DNA of 64,000 bases from Bryobacterales bacterium (GTDB taxonomy: Bacteria > Acidobacteriota > Terriglobia > Bryobacterales > Bryobacteraceae): positions 1 through 64,000 of the forward strand of contig JANXXL010000131.1 of NCBI GenBank assembly GCA_025350625.1. Reading direction: 5' to 3'. Both the position numbers and the translations under genes were made by a program. Below the pieces are notes generated by a model. That model did not search any database. It saw only the letters and a list, made by a program, of their open reading frames with translations, and was not told where the DNA came from. Positions 43,008 through 52,393 of the stretch are shown here, in pieces (the first letter of the stretch is position 1; the number at the start of each line of letters is the position of its first letter).

Positions 43008-43367
43008 CTACACGGGCTGCAATATGCCGTGTGCGCGTTCCAGATCGGCGGCGGAGAGGGTGACCAGAGTTTTCTCCAGGTCCTCGCCCGAGGTAATCAT
43101 GTGCTTCAAATGGCGGCCCGCTAGTTTCAGGCACCAGGGATCGGTCAGCGCATGCCCGGATTTAGCGGCCAGACCCAGCAACAGCGAATGTGGGAGGGCG
43201 ACGATTTTTTCCTGCTTCTCCTCACCTTCGGTCCACAATATGAACTTCACGTCCACCGTGTCGGCGTGGCGGATCGAAATGGCGGTCTGCAGCCAGCGGA
43301 ACTCCAACTCCCAGGTGCGGCCGAAGGGGTCGGGACCGGCTTCAAAACGGCGAAGGTTTTCTGGCAT
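43008..43367 (-). CDS. Conserved-looking protein of unknown function
   Basis: 119 aa, soluble, no leader. It has WELEFRWLQTAISIRHADTVDVKF and a helical C-terminus HLKHMITSGEDLEKTLVTLSAADLERAHGI. I recognise no family. Codon use and the absence of a better reading frame support it as a gene; an antisense frame of similar length exists at 43024-43410. Single gene upstream of the zinc-ribbon operon. Confidence 0.6.
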   Translation of the reverse strand: MPENLRRFEAGPDPFGRTWELEFRWLQTAISIRHADTVDVKFILWTEGEEKQEKIVALPHSLLLGLAAKSGHALTDPWCLKLAGRHLKHMITSGEDLEKTLVTLSAADLERAHGILQPV

Positions 43368-43463
43368 CGCTACCAGCGTAACAAATGATTCGCGACGGAA
43401 TTCACCGTAACTAGTACCCTGGACCCTCGTGGGCCACCGCGAGAGCGGGTAGCGGTCGAGTGA

Positions 43464-43518
43464 ATACCTTAGCGGGTATGCTGTTATGCCTTAGCGGCGT
43501 TTGAATCCAGGGATTCAA
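43464..43518 (+). promoter_or_regulatory. Tandem TTAGC hairpins and a perfect palindrome upstream of a small secreted gene
   Basis: Two copies of AT(A/G)CC-TTAGC-GG begin at 43464 and 43486 (22 bases apart, two helical turns); each is a short inverted repeat (ATACC/GGTAT; ATGCC/GGCGT). Directly after comes a perfect palindrome TTGAATCC-AG-GGATTCAA at 43501-43518, ending 18 bases before the ATG at 43537. Could be protein-binding operators or hairpins in the leader RNA. Confidence 0.55.
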
Positions 43519-43536
43519 GGTTATTCTGATGTTGCC

Positions 43537-43872
43537 ATGAAGAAAGTATTAACCATTGCTGCTCTCGTTTTAGCTCCTTTGACGTTGGTTGGATCGGGGG
43601 GGCTCAACTACACCTGTGTGGACGGAACCATGGACGGTGGTAACTGTTACCCCGGGCATGTCCATTTCACGGGTCAAGGCACCCCTAGCACCATTCACAT
43701 TACTGTCACCCGGAATAGCGATAGCACCGTCTATGACGACTTCGACTATGACGCGAGCAATGGTGTGGATTTCACGGAAGTTCTCTACCCGAGGGGGAAT
43801 TACACCGTCACCATAACCGGCTATCCATACGCCGCATCCCAGAACCTTTCCACCGGCAGCGACGGCAACTAA
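43537..43872 (+). CDS. Small secreted protein of unknown function
   Basis: 111 aa from the ATG at 43537, which starts the signal peptide MKKVLTIAALVLAPLTLVGSG; a longer frame from 43501 runs through the operator-like repeats. The mature part is Thr/Asp/Asn/Tyr-rich with two Cys (YTCVDGTMDGGNCYPG) that may pair, and beta-strand-like segments (IHITVTRNSDSTVYDDFDYDAS, YTVTITGYPY). No family recognised. Its own terminator follows and an unusual repeat block precedes it. Confidence 0.6.
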   Translation: MKKVLTIAALVLAPLTLVGSGGLNYTCVDGTMDGGNCYPGHVHFTGQGTPSTIHITVTRNSDSTVYDDFDYDASNGVDFTEVLYPRGNYTVTITGYPYAASQNLSTGSDGN

Positions 43873-43900
43873 GCTGACGGGTAACAATTTCAACCTTTCA

Positions 43901-43927
43901 GGGGTGGCGGAAACGCCGCCCCTTTTC
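43901..43927 (+). terminator. Rho-independent terminator after small secreted gene
   Basis: GGGGTGGCG-GAAA-CGCCGCCCC hairpin (one G-T wobble) with a GNRA-type loop, followed by TTTTCT, 28 bases after the stop at 43872. Confidence 0.8.
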
Positions 43928-44000
43928 TATTGCTGGAAAACAGACACGGCGCGAGGGCGGCGGTAGTTAAATTGGAGCTTCGATAGTCAGTCGGCTTCGA

Positions 44001-44426
44001 TCAATCGTAGAGGCCCAGCGGGACGGTCACGTTGATGTTGGGACCGGTGTAGTTGCCGGATATATAGGGCGAGAGCATCTTATAGGGATAGTTCGAAATC
44101 AGCACGGAAATACACCAGCTGTTAGTATTCGCATTGGACGCCGTCACTGTGACCATCGAGGTACTCAGTCCAAAATAACCATTGCTGCCGGTTGTGCTCT
44201 GTCCATAGATGACCATATTCTGAATTTCACCTGTAGTGGCACTGTTATTCGTCATACCCCAGCGTGCGGCCCAGCGGGCTCGCTCAACTAGCGCCTGGTG
44301 AATAAACAAGAACTGCCCGAAGTCGAAAATGCCCATGAGCAGACTGAAAAACACAAGGAATATCAGCGCCAGCTCCAGCATAGTGCTGCCTCGGTTGCCC
44401 CGGCGTTTACGGTTCACTAGTGACAT
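44001..44426 (-). CDS. TadE-like pseudopilin-type protein
   Basis: 141 aa. Basic start, then GSTMLELALIFLVFFSLLMGIFDFGQFLF, the TadE hydrophobic helix with a conserved Glu and the aromatic FGQFLF/IHQALVERARWAARWGM continuation. The C-terminal part is Ser/Thr/Asn-rich and contains one Cys. TadE proteins accompany Flp/Tad pili. Third gene of a Tad set, 15 bases after its paralogue; TadA/B/C and a Flp pilin are not nearby. Confidence 0.88.
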   Translation of the reverse strand: MSLVNRKRRGNRGSTMLELALIFLVFFSLLMGIFDFGQFLFIHQALVERARWAARWGMTNNSATTGEIQNMVIYGQSTTGSNGYFGLSTSMVTVTASNANTNSWCISVLISNYPYKMLSPYISGNYTGPNINVTVPLGLYD

Positions 44427-44441
44427 AGTTTTGCTCTCCCC

Positions 44442-44936
44442 CTAACAAACACCACTATCGGGGCAATACATTCCTTGGAACGGGTAGGTTGCCGCGGGCT
44501 TTCCGGTCAGCGTATAAGTTCCTGTAACACCATTGATGGCATAGCCAGTTATGGCAACCGTCACGGAGGTGGGGGTAAACGTCGTGCCAGCGCTTCCCAA
44601 ATAACCGATCGTGATTGTCACGTTACCGGTGCCGAGGCCTTTCACTACCGGGATAGTATTGGTCCCCATAGGATCGCCATAGATCACCATATTCTTCACG
44701 GCCGCATTGAAGGTGTTCGAGGGAGCCGAACTGGACGAGTCATAAACTTGGAGGGCCCCGAAATGTGCGCCATTGTTTACCGCGTTCACCAGGGCATTGT
44801 ATTGATAAAAAATGTATCCGTATTGGAAGGTCGCGGTGAAGGCCATGACCAGAATTCCGGAGCCCAGCGCAAACTCCAGCATGGAGCTGCCAGCCCGGCT
44901 GCCGAATCTTCTAAACCGCGTAGCGGGGCGCCTCAC
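44442..44936 (-). CDS. TadE-like pseudopilin-type protein
   Basis: 164 aa. GSSMLEFALGSGILVMAFTATFQYGYIFYQYNALVNAVNNGAHFGA has the TadE helix with a Glu at the equivalent place and the YQYNALVNAVNNGA continuation. The rest is a beta-rich Ser/Thr/Gly domain with two C-terminal Cys (MYCPDSGVC). It overlaps the stop of the TadG-like gene by 4 bases (44933-44936). Confidence 0.88.
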   Translation of the reverse strand: MRRPATRFRRFGSRAGSSMLEFALGSGILVMAFTATFQYGYIFYQYNALVNAVNNGAHFGALQVYDSSSSAPSNTFNAAVKNMVIYGDPMGTNTIPVVKGLGTGNVTITIGYLGSAGTTFTPTSVTVAITGYAINGVTGTYTLTGKPAATYPFQGMYCPDSGVC

Positions 44937-46207
44937 TGCACCAACCTCACCCGTGCACCACCGCCTGAATTGCTTGTTCCGCCGTTAGTGCCGCCCATTA
45001 CCCAGGGTCCCGCAAAAATCGCGCAGTAAGGCTGATTTCCCGTGCCATCTTTATAAAAGGTACTCAACCCGCCCGAGCTGGATTCAGTGGTTTCCAGCAA
45101 GAATGTCCCGTAGCCCACTACCTGACTTCCGGTGTTGTTGGGATATACCATGGGCACCGGCATCAACCTCCGTCCATTGTGAGAGGTGTTAGCCAGGTAG
45201 GTGGATAACTTTAGCGCGGAGGTGGTGGCACTCGACGGGTCGTAGTTAACCACGTCTTGGTTCACGCGGTCGTCTAAGATTTTTGCTGTGCCCTGTTTAT
45301 TTCCGCTGGAGAGGTCCGGTGTAATATCAGTGCCGATCGCCAACGCCTGTAACTGCTTGGTGTCCAGAATGTATTGATTAATAACCGAGGTGGAGTTGCT
45401 TCCCCAGTAGCCATTAATGCTCGCGCCCCAGTTCTGCACAACTTCCACCATAGGATCCGCGTTGTTCCCGGGCAGATTGTCAATGGCGACGTCACCGGCG
45501 CAAGGGGGGGACACGAAGCAGTTGGCTGCGGTCCCACCGTTGCCGTTGCCATGGCCGTTACCGCATCCCTGGCGGTGGCTGTTGTACTGCGGCCACTGGA
45601 TGTCGTATTCTTCGCCGACTGTTAATCCGAAATTCGGCCCGCTGGCTTCGCACGAGCTGACGCTGCCGTTGCACGCCGCGACACCCGTGAAAGGTCCGAG
45701 GCCCTGCGCGATGGACGCGGCCGCCGGCAAGCTCACTTGCCCGGCGATGGCCTGCGATTGCACATTCTGGGTGTAAACCGGGCTAGCCATTACCACCGGC
45801 ACAAAGTAAACGTTGGGAGCGACCGTCTTAGTAACGCGAACATAGTTCATCGTGGGCGCCAAGACAGAGGTGACATTCGCTGTGGTGTACCAGGTGCCCG
45901 AAGTGGTCGCCCCGAACTCGACTGTGGGGCTGGTTAGTCTGGTGGAGCTGAAGTTCCAGGCGTCCGACAAACTGGTGGCCGCGGTGTTGGCACGGGTAAT
46001 GCCGGCCGAGGTGCCGTCCATTTGGAGAGCCGCTGCAATGGAGGCGGCATCCACGTAGGTCTGGGTTTCGTTCTTCACGATGAAGATGTGTCCCATGTCG
46101 ATCGCGAGACCCATCGCGGCAACCAGTGCGATAGCCGAGGCGGTCATAACGACCAGAACGAATCCACGCTGGCGTAATCTCCGGTTTGCTTTTTGCGGGG
46201 GTGTCAT
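44933..46207 (-). CDS. TadG-like surface protein of Tad pilus type
   Basis: 424 aa. The N-terminal RRLRQRGFVLVVMTASAIALVAAMGLAIDMGHIFIVKNETQTYVDAASIAAAL is the Tad_N/DUF2134 region of TadG-type proteins (TM segment, then AIDMGH and the DAAS helix). The large extracytoplasmic part is Asn/Ser/Thr/Gly-rich, with a His/Gly/Asn cluster HRQGCGNGHGNGNGG and several Cys. No vWA MIDAS motif was recognised. First gene of the TadG-TadE-TadE operon; GGTAAGGAGAAG provides a ribosome site and a hairpin (GTCTGC/GCAGAC) lies upstream. Confidence 0.85.
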   Translation of the reverse strand: MTPPQKANRRLRQRGFVLVVMTASAIALVAAMGLAIDMGHIFIVKNETQTYVDAASIAAALQMDGTSAGITRANTAATSLSDAWNFSSTRLTSPTVEFGATTSGTWYTTANVTSVLAPTMNYVRVTKTVAPNVYFVPVVMASPVYTQNVQSQAIAGQVSLPAAASIAQGLGPFTGVAACNGSVSSCEASGPNFGLTVGEEYDIQWPQYNSHRQGCGNGHGNGNGGTAANCFVSPPCAGDVAIDNLPGNNADPMVEVVQNWGASINGYWGSNSTSVINQYILDTKQLQALAIGTDITPDLSSGNKQGTAKILDDRVNQDVVNYDPSSATTSALKLSTYLANTSHNGRRLMPVPMVYPNNTGSQVVGYGTFLLETTESSSGGLSTFYKDGTGNQPYCAIFAGPWVMGGTNGGTSNSGGGARVRLVQ

Positions 46208-46405
46208 GGCGCAACTTCTCCTTACCTAAATGAAATCGTCTGCGGACTCGATTTTCTGCAGACACGAACCGCCGGAAACCAGTAGTTCCCACTAGTTCGC
46301 AGTACCATCTTGGGGGCAGAAGAGGGTTGTTTCAAGGACTTCAGGTTAAATGGCTTCGCGAACATCGGGCAAAGACCTTAGGGCCGCGGTTTATGAGAGC
46401 CGGAC

Positions 46406-47560
46406 TTATAGCAAAGACGTCGCGAGGGCCGCCACGTCCGCGGACGCCGGGAGGCTGCCCTGGGCCAACGCCTGATTGCCGCCACCGCGCCCGCCTGCGG
46501 AGGTAACCGCGGCCTTCACGCGATCGCCGGCATGAATTCCGGAGTCGGCCGAGGCCGCGAGCAAAACCGACGGCGGATTCGCCGACACCACCAGGAACAC
46601 GGCCTTCCCCTGCGCCACGAAGGCTTGCGCCCGAGTCCGCGTGGCGTCATCGATGGGGCCATGCTGGGTAATACGGCGTATACCGTCGGGGCCACGAGCG
46701 GTCGCGTCCCATAGTTCGCGGCCTTCACGCTGGGCGAGTTCGGAGGCCAGGCGCTGATTAGATTTTTCGAGCGTCTTGACGCGCTCGAATTGGGCTGCAA
46801 CCACGGCGGGGGTTTCGGCTGCCGGGGCCGAAAGCTGACGTGAGACTTCCTGGAGCGTCCGGAAATCGGCGCGCGCGTGGCGAAGCGCCCGCAGGCCGCA
46901 CACGAATTCCAGGCGGATGTTGCCGCGAATCTTTTCCGTCTTGCGCACAAATACCGGACCAATCTCGGCAGTGCTGCGTAGGTGGGTACCGCCGCACGCG
47001 CTGCGGTCGATCCTGTCGATCGCAATCACCCGCAGAGTGCCGCTGCGCTGCGATTCCTTGCGCAGTCCCAGGCCGGCCGTGCCGTCTTCGAAGGTGATCG
47101 TGAGGGGCCGGGCTTCGCGCACGATTTCGGCGCAGCGGTCTTCCACCCGCTCGATCTGAACTCCCGTGATTGCAGGGGCCGTTATATCGATGGTTGACAC
47201 CTCGGAACCCAGGTGAAAGCTAACTGTGGAGATTTTGAACAAATCTTCGAGAACCGCCGACAACAAGTGTTGCCCGCTATGCTGCTGCATGTGATCGAAG
47301 CGGCGCTCCCAGTTAATTTGGCCGGTGATTTCCCCCGCTGAAATCGAGGTGTCCAAGACGTGGGCCATCCGATCTTCTTCGTCGATTACGTCGATGACGT
47401 TGGCGGCGCCCAGCGTCCCGGTGTCGAACGGCTGCCCGCCGGAGGTGGGATAGAACGCGGTCCGGTCAAGGTAGACGCGGCGTCCTTCGTCGGCGGTTTC
47501 GATCACCTGTGCGCGGAAATCCCGCAGGTAGCAATCCTGGTAGTAGAGGCGTTCGGTCAC
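46406..47560 (-). CDS. AlaX-like alanyl-tRNA editing protein with DHHA1 domain
   Basis: 384 aa. Residues 1-230 are the AlaRS editing domain: zinc ligands HSGQH (His94, His98) and CGGTH (Cys190, His194), plus the TAFYPTSGGQPFDTG motif. The C-terminal part, after a coiled coil, is DHHA1-like (GGRGGGNQALAQGSL). The aminoacylation domain is missing, as in AlaX-L type trans-editing proteins that hydrolyse Ser-tRNA-Ala or Gly-tRNA-Ala. The downstream stop is followed by a 198-base Tad upstream region. Confidence 0.93.
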   Translation of the reverse strand: MTERLYYQDCYLRDFRAQVIETADEGRRVYLDRTAFYPTSGGQPFDTGTLGAANVIDVIDEEDRMAHVLDTSISAGEITGQINWERRFDHMQQHSGQHLLSAVLEDLFKISTVSFHLGSEVSTIDITAPAITGVQIERVEDRCAEIVREARPLTITFEDGTAGLGLRKESQRSGTLRVIAIDRIDRSACGGTHLRSTAEIGPVFVRKTEKIRGNIRLEFVCGLRALRHARADFRTLQEVSRQLSAPAAETPAVVAAQFERVKTLEKSNQRLASELAQREGRELWDATARGPDGIRRITQHGPIDDATRTRAQAFVAQGKAVFLVVSANPPSVLLAASADSGIHAGDRVKAAVTSAGGRGGGNQALAQGSLPASADVAALATSLL

Positions 47561-47566
47561 GATTTT

Positions 47567-48007
47567 CTAGGGGGCGGGAGAGGTGATTTCCACCTCGGCG
47601 CGGATGAACTGCCAGTCCGGTAATTCATAGATGCGCAGCTTGGTAGTGGCAGTGGCGGCGACATCCTTGATTTCCTGGGGTCCCAGCGCCGGAACCTTGG
47701 CTTCAAATTCCGTGATGGGCGGGTCATCGGGCTTGGACGCTGTCGTCACCAGCCGGATCTTAAGGGTTAAGTCCCCGATATCCGCCTCGGAGTGATTGAC
47801 CACTGCAAACTTGATGTTCAGCTTGCCGGCGGAGGTTTCAGAGATCCGGTAACCGGATAATTCCAGATACTTGGCCAGCGGGTGTTTATTCGAGACGATG
47901 GTGGTGGTGGCCTCCGGAGCGCCCGCTTTTTTAAGCGGGTTGGTTTCGGGCGAAGGTGCCGAGCACGCTGCCAGCATGAAAATAAGTGCGACCGGGGCGA
48001 ATCTCAC
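47567..48007 (-). CDS. Lipoprotein of unknown function
   Basis: 146 aa. Lipobox FMLAAC in the signal peptide MRFAPVALIFMLAAC, then a Pro/Ser linker and a compact beta-sandwich (GKLNIKFAVVNHSEADIGDLTLKIRLVTT ... EIKDVAATATTKLRIYELPDWQFIRAEVEI) like LEA14/FxLYD-type domains in which a hydrophobic-aromatic pattern of IgG-like strands is seen. Six bases upstream of alaX on the same strand, so co-transcribed. Divergent from cysE. Confidence 0.75.
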   Translation of the reverse strand: MRFAPVALIFMLAACSAPSPETNPLKKAGAPEATTTIVSNKHPLAKYLELSGYRISETSAGKLNIKFAVVNHSEADIGDLTLKIRLVTTASKPDDPPITEFEAKVPALGPQEIKDVAATATTKLRIYELPDWQFIRAEVEITSPAP

Positions 48008-48043
48008 GGTATCTTACATGGTACACGGTAGCCGCCTGAAACC

Positions 48044-48721
48044 GTGATAATGATGGTTACGAGTGGAGGCATGGCCGGACATATCCGCGAGCAGTTCGAC
48101 ACCGTCTTCCGGCGCGATCCGGCGGCCCGCAGTGTGCTCGAAATCGTACTGTGCTATCCGGGCTTCCACGCTATCCTGCTGCATCGGATGGCGCACCGTC
48201 TCTATAGCGCCGGATGGTTTACGCTCGCGCGCGTGATCTCGCAATTCTCGCGCGCCGCGACTGGCATTGAAATCCACCCCGGCGCCTGCATCGGACGGCG
48301 CTTTTTTATCGATCACGGCATGGGAGTGGTGATCGGCGAGACTTCTGAAATCGGCGATGACGTGCTGGTGTATCAAGGCGTGACGCTGGGAGGCACCGGC
48401 AAGGACACCGGCAAACGTCACCCGACCATCGGCGATGGCGTGGTCATCGGGACCGGCGCAACTATTCTGGGCAACATTCGCATCGGCGATCACGTCAAGA
48501 TTGGCGCCGGGAGCGTAGTCGTGCATCCGGTACCGGATCATTCGACTGTCGTAGGCGTGCCCGGCCGGGTGGTCGGCGACGATCAGGAATTCGAACCGCT
48601 GGCGCACGGCGACTTGCCCGATCCCGAAGGCCGCGCCATCGATGAACTCTCTAAACGCGTGGCGGAGCTGGAGGCTACGATCAAGGCTTTGGCAGATGAG
48701 AAACTTTCTTCGAAGCGTTAA
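48044..48721 (+). CDS. cysE: Serine O-acetyltransferase
   Basis: 225 aa from the ATG at 48044, or 216 aa from the ATG at 48071 that follows GTGGAGGC. Left-handed beta-helix hexapeptides appear in [55 protein letters not shown] and the C-terminal [11 protein letters not shown]. His residues in IDHGMG and KRHPTIGD match the SAT active site. It acetylates serine in cysteine biosynthesis. The short EpsC-type form lacks most of the N-terminal helical domain. A C-terminal coiled helix follows the fold. Confidence 0.93.
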   Translation: MIMMVTSGGMAGHIREQFDTVFRRDPAARSVLEIVLCYPGFHAILLHRMAHRLYSAGWFTLARVISQFSRAATGIEIHPGACIGRRFFIDHGMGVVIGETSEIGDDVLVYQGVTLGGTGKDTGKRHPTIGDGVVIGTGATILGNIRIGDHVKIGAGSVVVHPVPDHSTVVGVPGRVVGDDQEFEPLAHGDLPDPEGRAIDELSKRVAELEATIKALADEKLSSKR

Positions 48722-49289
48722 CTTTTTGTCGATCGCGCTCTGGGCCGCAGCCGCCGCGCCTGCCGCCGATATCACTTTCTGGGTGGAGCCTTGCTCCGTC
48801 ATGAATTCCGCCTGCGATGCCGGCGATGCGGATCTCGCTCGGTGGGCTTTGGAGGCCTGGAAAAAGGCGTCCGGCGGCCAACTGCATTTCGTTGAGACTA
48901 AGGATCGGGCCAACGCTCTCCTGCGGGTTCTGTGGGCCGATAAAAATAGCGGACTTTATGGGGAAGCCGTAACCGTGAACGTCAATGGCCGACGAGGGTC
49001 TGAGTTGCACATCCTGATTGCGGAGCCCCCCGGAAAAGACCGGCTGCTGCGGGACACTATCGTTTATTTAACGTGCTTGCATGAGTCGGGCCATGCGATG
49101 GGGTTACGCCACACGGCCGCATTTCCTGACATCATGTACAGCTTTCAGTTCGGCGGCGATATTGATGAATACTTTGGGCGTTACCGTCGCAAGTTGACTA
49201 CTCGCGAAGACATCCGCAAGAACTCCGGGATGTCAGCGGCCGACCGCGACGCTCTCCTCGAAAGCATACCGAAAGGCGTTCCGCGCTAG
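48696..49289 (+). CDS. Secreted metzincin-type zinc protease
   Basis: 197 aa from the ATG at 48696, overlapping the 3' end of cysE by 26 bases and starting a signal peptide [23 protein letters not shown]. The zinc-binding motif [11 protein letters not shown] (His129, Glu130, His133, His139) is the metzincin HExxHxxGxxH and is followed by the Met-turn DIMYS. Size and the [18 protein letters not shown] region match matrixin/M57-like secreted peptidases. Two Cys pairs ([13 protein letters not shown]) lie before. The gene converges with adenosine deaminase and their 3' ends overlap by 57 bases. Confidence 0.88.
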   Translation: MRNFLRSVNFLSIALWAAAAAPAADITFWVEPCSVMNSACDAGDADLARWALEAWKKASGGQLHFVETKDRANALLRVLWADKNSGLYGEAVTVNVNGRRGSELHILIAEPPGKDRLLRDTIVYLTCLHESGHAMGLRHTAAFPDIMYSFQFGGDIDEYFGRYRRKLTTREDIRKNSGMSAADRDALLESIPKGVPR

Positions 49290-50150
49290 TTGGTCGAGCT
49301 GATCTTCGGTGAACCCGAACTCGCGTGCGGCCAGCTCGTACTCGCTCGCCAGCGTGCAGTTGAAGAGCGCCGGGTCGTCTGAATTAAGGATGATCGGGAC
49401 ACCGGCGTCATAGAGATGTCTAATGGGATGGGCCGCGAGCGACGCCACTGCTCCCGTGCGCAGGTTGCTGGTGATGCAGACTTCGAGCGGAATTTGATTG
49501 GCGGCCAAATGCGCAACCAGTGCCGGGTCTTCAATGGCGCGAATACCGTGGCCGATGCGCTCCGCGCCAATTTCGAGCGCTTCCCATACGCTCCAGGGAC
49601 CAGCGATCTCGCCCGCGTGACACGTGAGCCGCAAGCCGCGATCACGCGCTTCGCTATAGAGCCCGGCGAATAATCGCGCGGGGCCGCGCTCTTCATCGCC
49701 CCCGAGGCCGATCGCAACCACTCCTTCGCCCACGCGCTCGGCGGCAAGATCGAACACCGGTTTGGCGGTGTCCACGCCGAACTGGCGAACGGCGTCGAAA
49801 ATCCAGCGCACCGTGATGGGCGTCCGGGCGGATTCCTGCATCAATCGCTGATAGATCGCGGCAAGGTCCTGCTGTTTCCATAACACGACGCCGACCGATA
49901 GAATCACTTCGGCGTAGATCACACCTTCGCTCGCAAGACGCTCGAAGAGACGGCGAGCGACGCGCGCGTAGTGGTCCGGTGTCCGCAGGCGCTGGTTCAC
50001 CCACACAAAGCTCTTGAGAAATCCGGCGAAATCGGTATAGGCTGTGTGGGCGGCGATCTCCTCGCGCGTGAGTGTGGGATCGATTTCGAGTAGTGTTTCG
50101 GGTTCGACGGAACCATCCAAGTGCAGGTGCAATTCGGCTCGCGGCGGCAT
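49233..50150 (-). CDS. add: Adenosine deaminase family protein
   Basis: 305 aa from the ATG at 50150, giving the conserved opening [19 protein letters not shown]. Zinc and catalytic residues: [29 protein letters not shown], and SDDPALF. It deaminates adenosine or a related 6-aminopurine nucleoside/adenine; the short length (305 versus 340) and the C-terminal truncation of the last helix are slight departures. Its 3' end overlaps the convergent protease gene. Divergent from glgB, 19 bases away. Confidence 0.9.
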   Translation of the reverse strand: MPPRAELHLHLDGSVEPETLLEIDPTLTREEIAAHTAYTDFAGFLKSFVWVNQRLRTPDHYARVARRLFERLASEGVIYAEVILSVGVVLWKQQDLAAIYQRLMQESARTPITVRWIFDAVRQFGVDTAKPVFDLAAERVGEGVVAIGLGGDEERGPARLFAGLYSEARDRGLRLTCHAGEIAGPWSVWEALEIGAERIGHGIRAIEDPALVAHLAANQIPLEVCITSNLRTGAVASLAAHPIRHLYDAGVPIILNSDDPALFNCTLASEYELAAREFGFTEDQLDQLARNAFRYAFEESVAVGR

Positions 50151-50169
50151 CCAATGCCATAATAACGGT

Positions 50170-52062
50170 GTGCAGGCAGCCCCCGTCGCTTCTTCCTTGA
50201 CCTCCTTCGAGCTGCACTTGCACGGCGAGGGCACCCACCACGAGAGCTACCGGATGCTGGGCTCGCACTTGGTGCGTCAAGAAGGCGCGCAGGGCGTTCG
50301 TTTCGCTGTCTGGGCGCCGAATGCCAAGGAAGTCACAGTAATCGGCGAGTTCAACCGATGGAATCGCACCAGCCATCCCATGCAGCATCGCGACGGCGGC
50401 GTTTGGGAACTGTTCATCCCGGCGCTGGGGCCGGGCGAGCACTACAAGTATTGCGTGGTGTCGCGCGGTGGCGAGATTCAGGAAAAATCGGACCCCTACG
50501 CCTTCTTCGCCGAAGCGCCGCCGCGCACCGCGTCGATTGTCTGGGGCCTTAACAACCACACCTGGGGCGATCAGGATTGGATGGAGGCTCGCGGCAAGCG
50601 CAACCTGTTGCGCGAACCCGTCTCTGTCTATGAAGTTCACCTGGAATCGTGGATGCGTAAGCCCTCGAACGAATCGCTGAGCTACCGCGAGCTGGCCGAC
50701 CGCCTGGTCACGTATGTGCGCGACCTAGGGTACACGCATTTGGAGCTGATGCCGGTGATGGAGCATCCGTTCTCCGGCTCCTGGGGCTATCAGGTCACCG
50801 GATACTACGCGCCCACCGCGCGCTTCGGCACTCCCGACGACTTTCGCTACTTTATCGACTGCGCCCATCAAGCCGGCCTGGGTGTGATTCTCGATTGGGT
50901 GCCGGGACATTTCCCGCGCGACGCCCATGGCTTGTGGCGCTTCGACGGAACGGCGCTCTATGAGCATGCAGATCCCCGCCAAGGCGAGCATCGCGAATGG
51001 GGCACGCTCATTTTCAATTTCGGCCGCAATGAAGTGCGCAATTTTCTGCTATCGAACGCGCTCTATTGGCTGAGAGAATTCCACATCGACGGCCTGCGTG
51101 TCGATGCCGTCGCGTCCATGCTCTACCTGGATTATGCGCGCGAGCAGGGCGAATGGATTCCCAACCGCTTCGGCGGGCGGGAGAACCTGGAAGCCATCGA
51201 CTTCCTGAAACGGTTTAATGAGCTCGCGCACCAGGAACCGGGCGCGATCACCATTGCCGAGGAATCGACGGCCTGGCCCGGCGTTTCTCGCCCGGTCTAC
51301 ACCGGCGGACTGGGCTTCACCATGAAGTGGAACATGGGCTGGATGCACGACATGTTCCAGTACTTCATCAAGGATTCGGTTTTCCGCAAATATCACCAGC
51401 AACTGATCACCTTCAGCATGCTCTATGCCTTCACGGAAAATTTCATGCTGCCGGTATCGCACGACGAAGTGGTGTATGGGAAACGGTCGCTGATTTATAA
51501 GATGCCGGGGGACGAATGGCAGCGCTTCGCCAACACCCGCGCGTTCCTGGCCTACATGTTTGCGCATCCCGGCAAGAAACTGCTCTTCATGGGGACCGAG
51601 TTCGGGCAGACTTCCGAGTGGAATCACGACACGCAGCTCGAATGGCGGCTGCTCCAATACCCTATCCACTACAAACTGCAAACCATGGTGAAGGAGTTGA
51701 ACTGGCTTTACCGGCGCGAGCCTGCGCTCTATGAAGTTGACGACACCTACCACGGCTTCGAGTGGATCGACTTGCAGGATGCCGAATCCTCGATCATCAC
51801 GTTTATCCGCTTTGCGCGCAATCGCGAGGACTTCATTGTGTTCGCCTGCAACTTCACGCCCGTGCCCCGCGAAGGTTACCGCATCGGGGTCCCCAGAGGC
51901 GGTCTCTACCGCGAGTTGTTCAACACCGACTCGGAGCTATTCGGCGGAGCCAACCTGGGTAATGCCGGCGCGGTGATGGCGGATGAGAACCCCCACCACG
52001 GGCGTCCCGCCAGCCTGGTGATCACCCTGCCGCCCCTCGCGGTGGTGGCATTCAAGCCATAA
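50170..52062 (+). CDS. glgB: 1,4-alpha-glucan branching enzyme
   Basis: About 630 aa from the GTG at 50170 ([17 protein letters not shown]...), 20 bases from the divergent add start; the start is uncertain because the GTG lacks a strong ribosome site. An N-terminal CBM48/E-set domain ([23 protein letters not shown]) precedes the GH13 barrel with [10 protein letters not shown] (nucleophile Asp), EESTAWP (acid Glu) and SHDEVV. The C-terminal beta domain is present. It forms alpha-1,6 branches in glycogen. No other glg gene is nearby, so it seems to be an isolated copy. Confidence 0.96.
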   Translation: MQAAPVASSLTSFELHLHGEGTHHESYRMLGSHLVRQEGAQGVRFAVWAPNAKEVTVIGEFNRWNRTSHPMQHRDGGVWELFIPALGPGEHYKYCVVSRGGEIQEKSDPYAFFAEAPPRTASIVWGLNNHTWGDQDWMEARGKRNLLREPVSVYEVHLESWMRKPSNESLSYRELADRLVTYVRDLGYTHLELMPVMEHPFSGSWGYQVTGYYAPTARFGTPDDFRYFIDCAHQAGLGVILDWVPGHFPRDAHGLWRFDGTALYEHADPRQGEHREWGTLIFNFGRNEVRNFLLSNALYWLREFHIDGLRVDAVASMLYLDYAREQGEWIPNRFGGRENLEAIDFLKRFNELAHQEPGAITIAEESTAWPGVSRPVYTGGLGFTMKWNMGWMHDMFQYFIKDSVFRKYHQQLITFSMLYAFTENFMLPVSHDEVVYGKRSLIYKMPGDEWQRFANTRAFLAYMFAHPGKKLLFMGTEFGQTSEWNHDTQLEWRLLQYPIHYKLQTMVKELNWLYRREPALYEVDDTYHGFEWIDLQDAESSIITFIRFARNREDFIVFACNFTPVPREGYRIGVPRGGLYRELFNTDSELFGGANLGNAGAVMADENPHHGRPASLVITLPPLAVVAFKP

Positions 52063-52207
52063 CTCTGACCGCCTGAAGCTGATCTTTCCGCGCACGAGTT
52101 TGTTGGCGACTCGCTCGGCAGGCACCTGTGCGACCCATCACTAAGCTGAGAAATTTAGGGGCATTTAGCCCGTGAGGTACAATCAAAATCGAAGAGAAAG
52201 GCACGCC

Positions 52208-52393
52208 ATGGACGCATTGGTTGAGAAACTCGACGCCAAACTGAAACAATGGAAACCGGAGACGGCCGCCGACGTGCGTTATCGCGTGGCCGAAATGATT
52301 GTTCTCGCCGATCAAGATGCACTGGACCTGATTCGTTCGCGGTCGATTGAGCAGGAGGTTTTGGATAGGCTCGATGACCCCACGTTCCGGTGA
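52208..52393 (+). CDS. Antitoxin-like small protein paired with a truncated PemK/MazF-like toxin
   Basis: 61 aa, ATG at 52208 with GAGAAAGG upstream (the frame extends to 52172 but that adds an unlikely polar tail). Sequence MDALVEKLDAKLKQWKPETA, then ADVRYRVAEMIVLADQDALDL and IRSRSIEQEVLDRLDD: helical, charged, no DNA-binding motif seen. Its stop overlaps the ATG of the toxin remnant, the usual antitoxin-first arrangement. Confidence 0.7.
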   Translation: MDALVEKLDAKLKQWKPETAADVRYRVAEMIVLADQDALDLIRSRSIEQEVLDRLDDPTFR

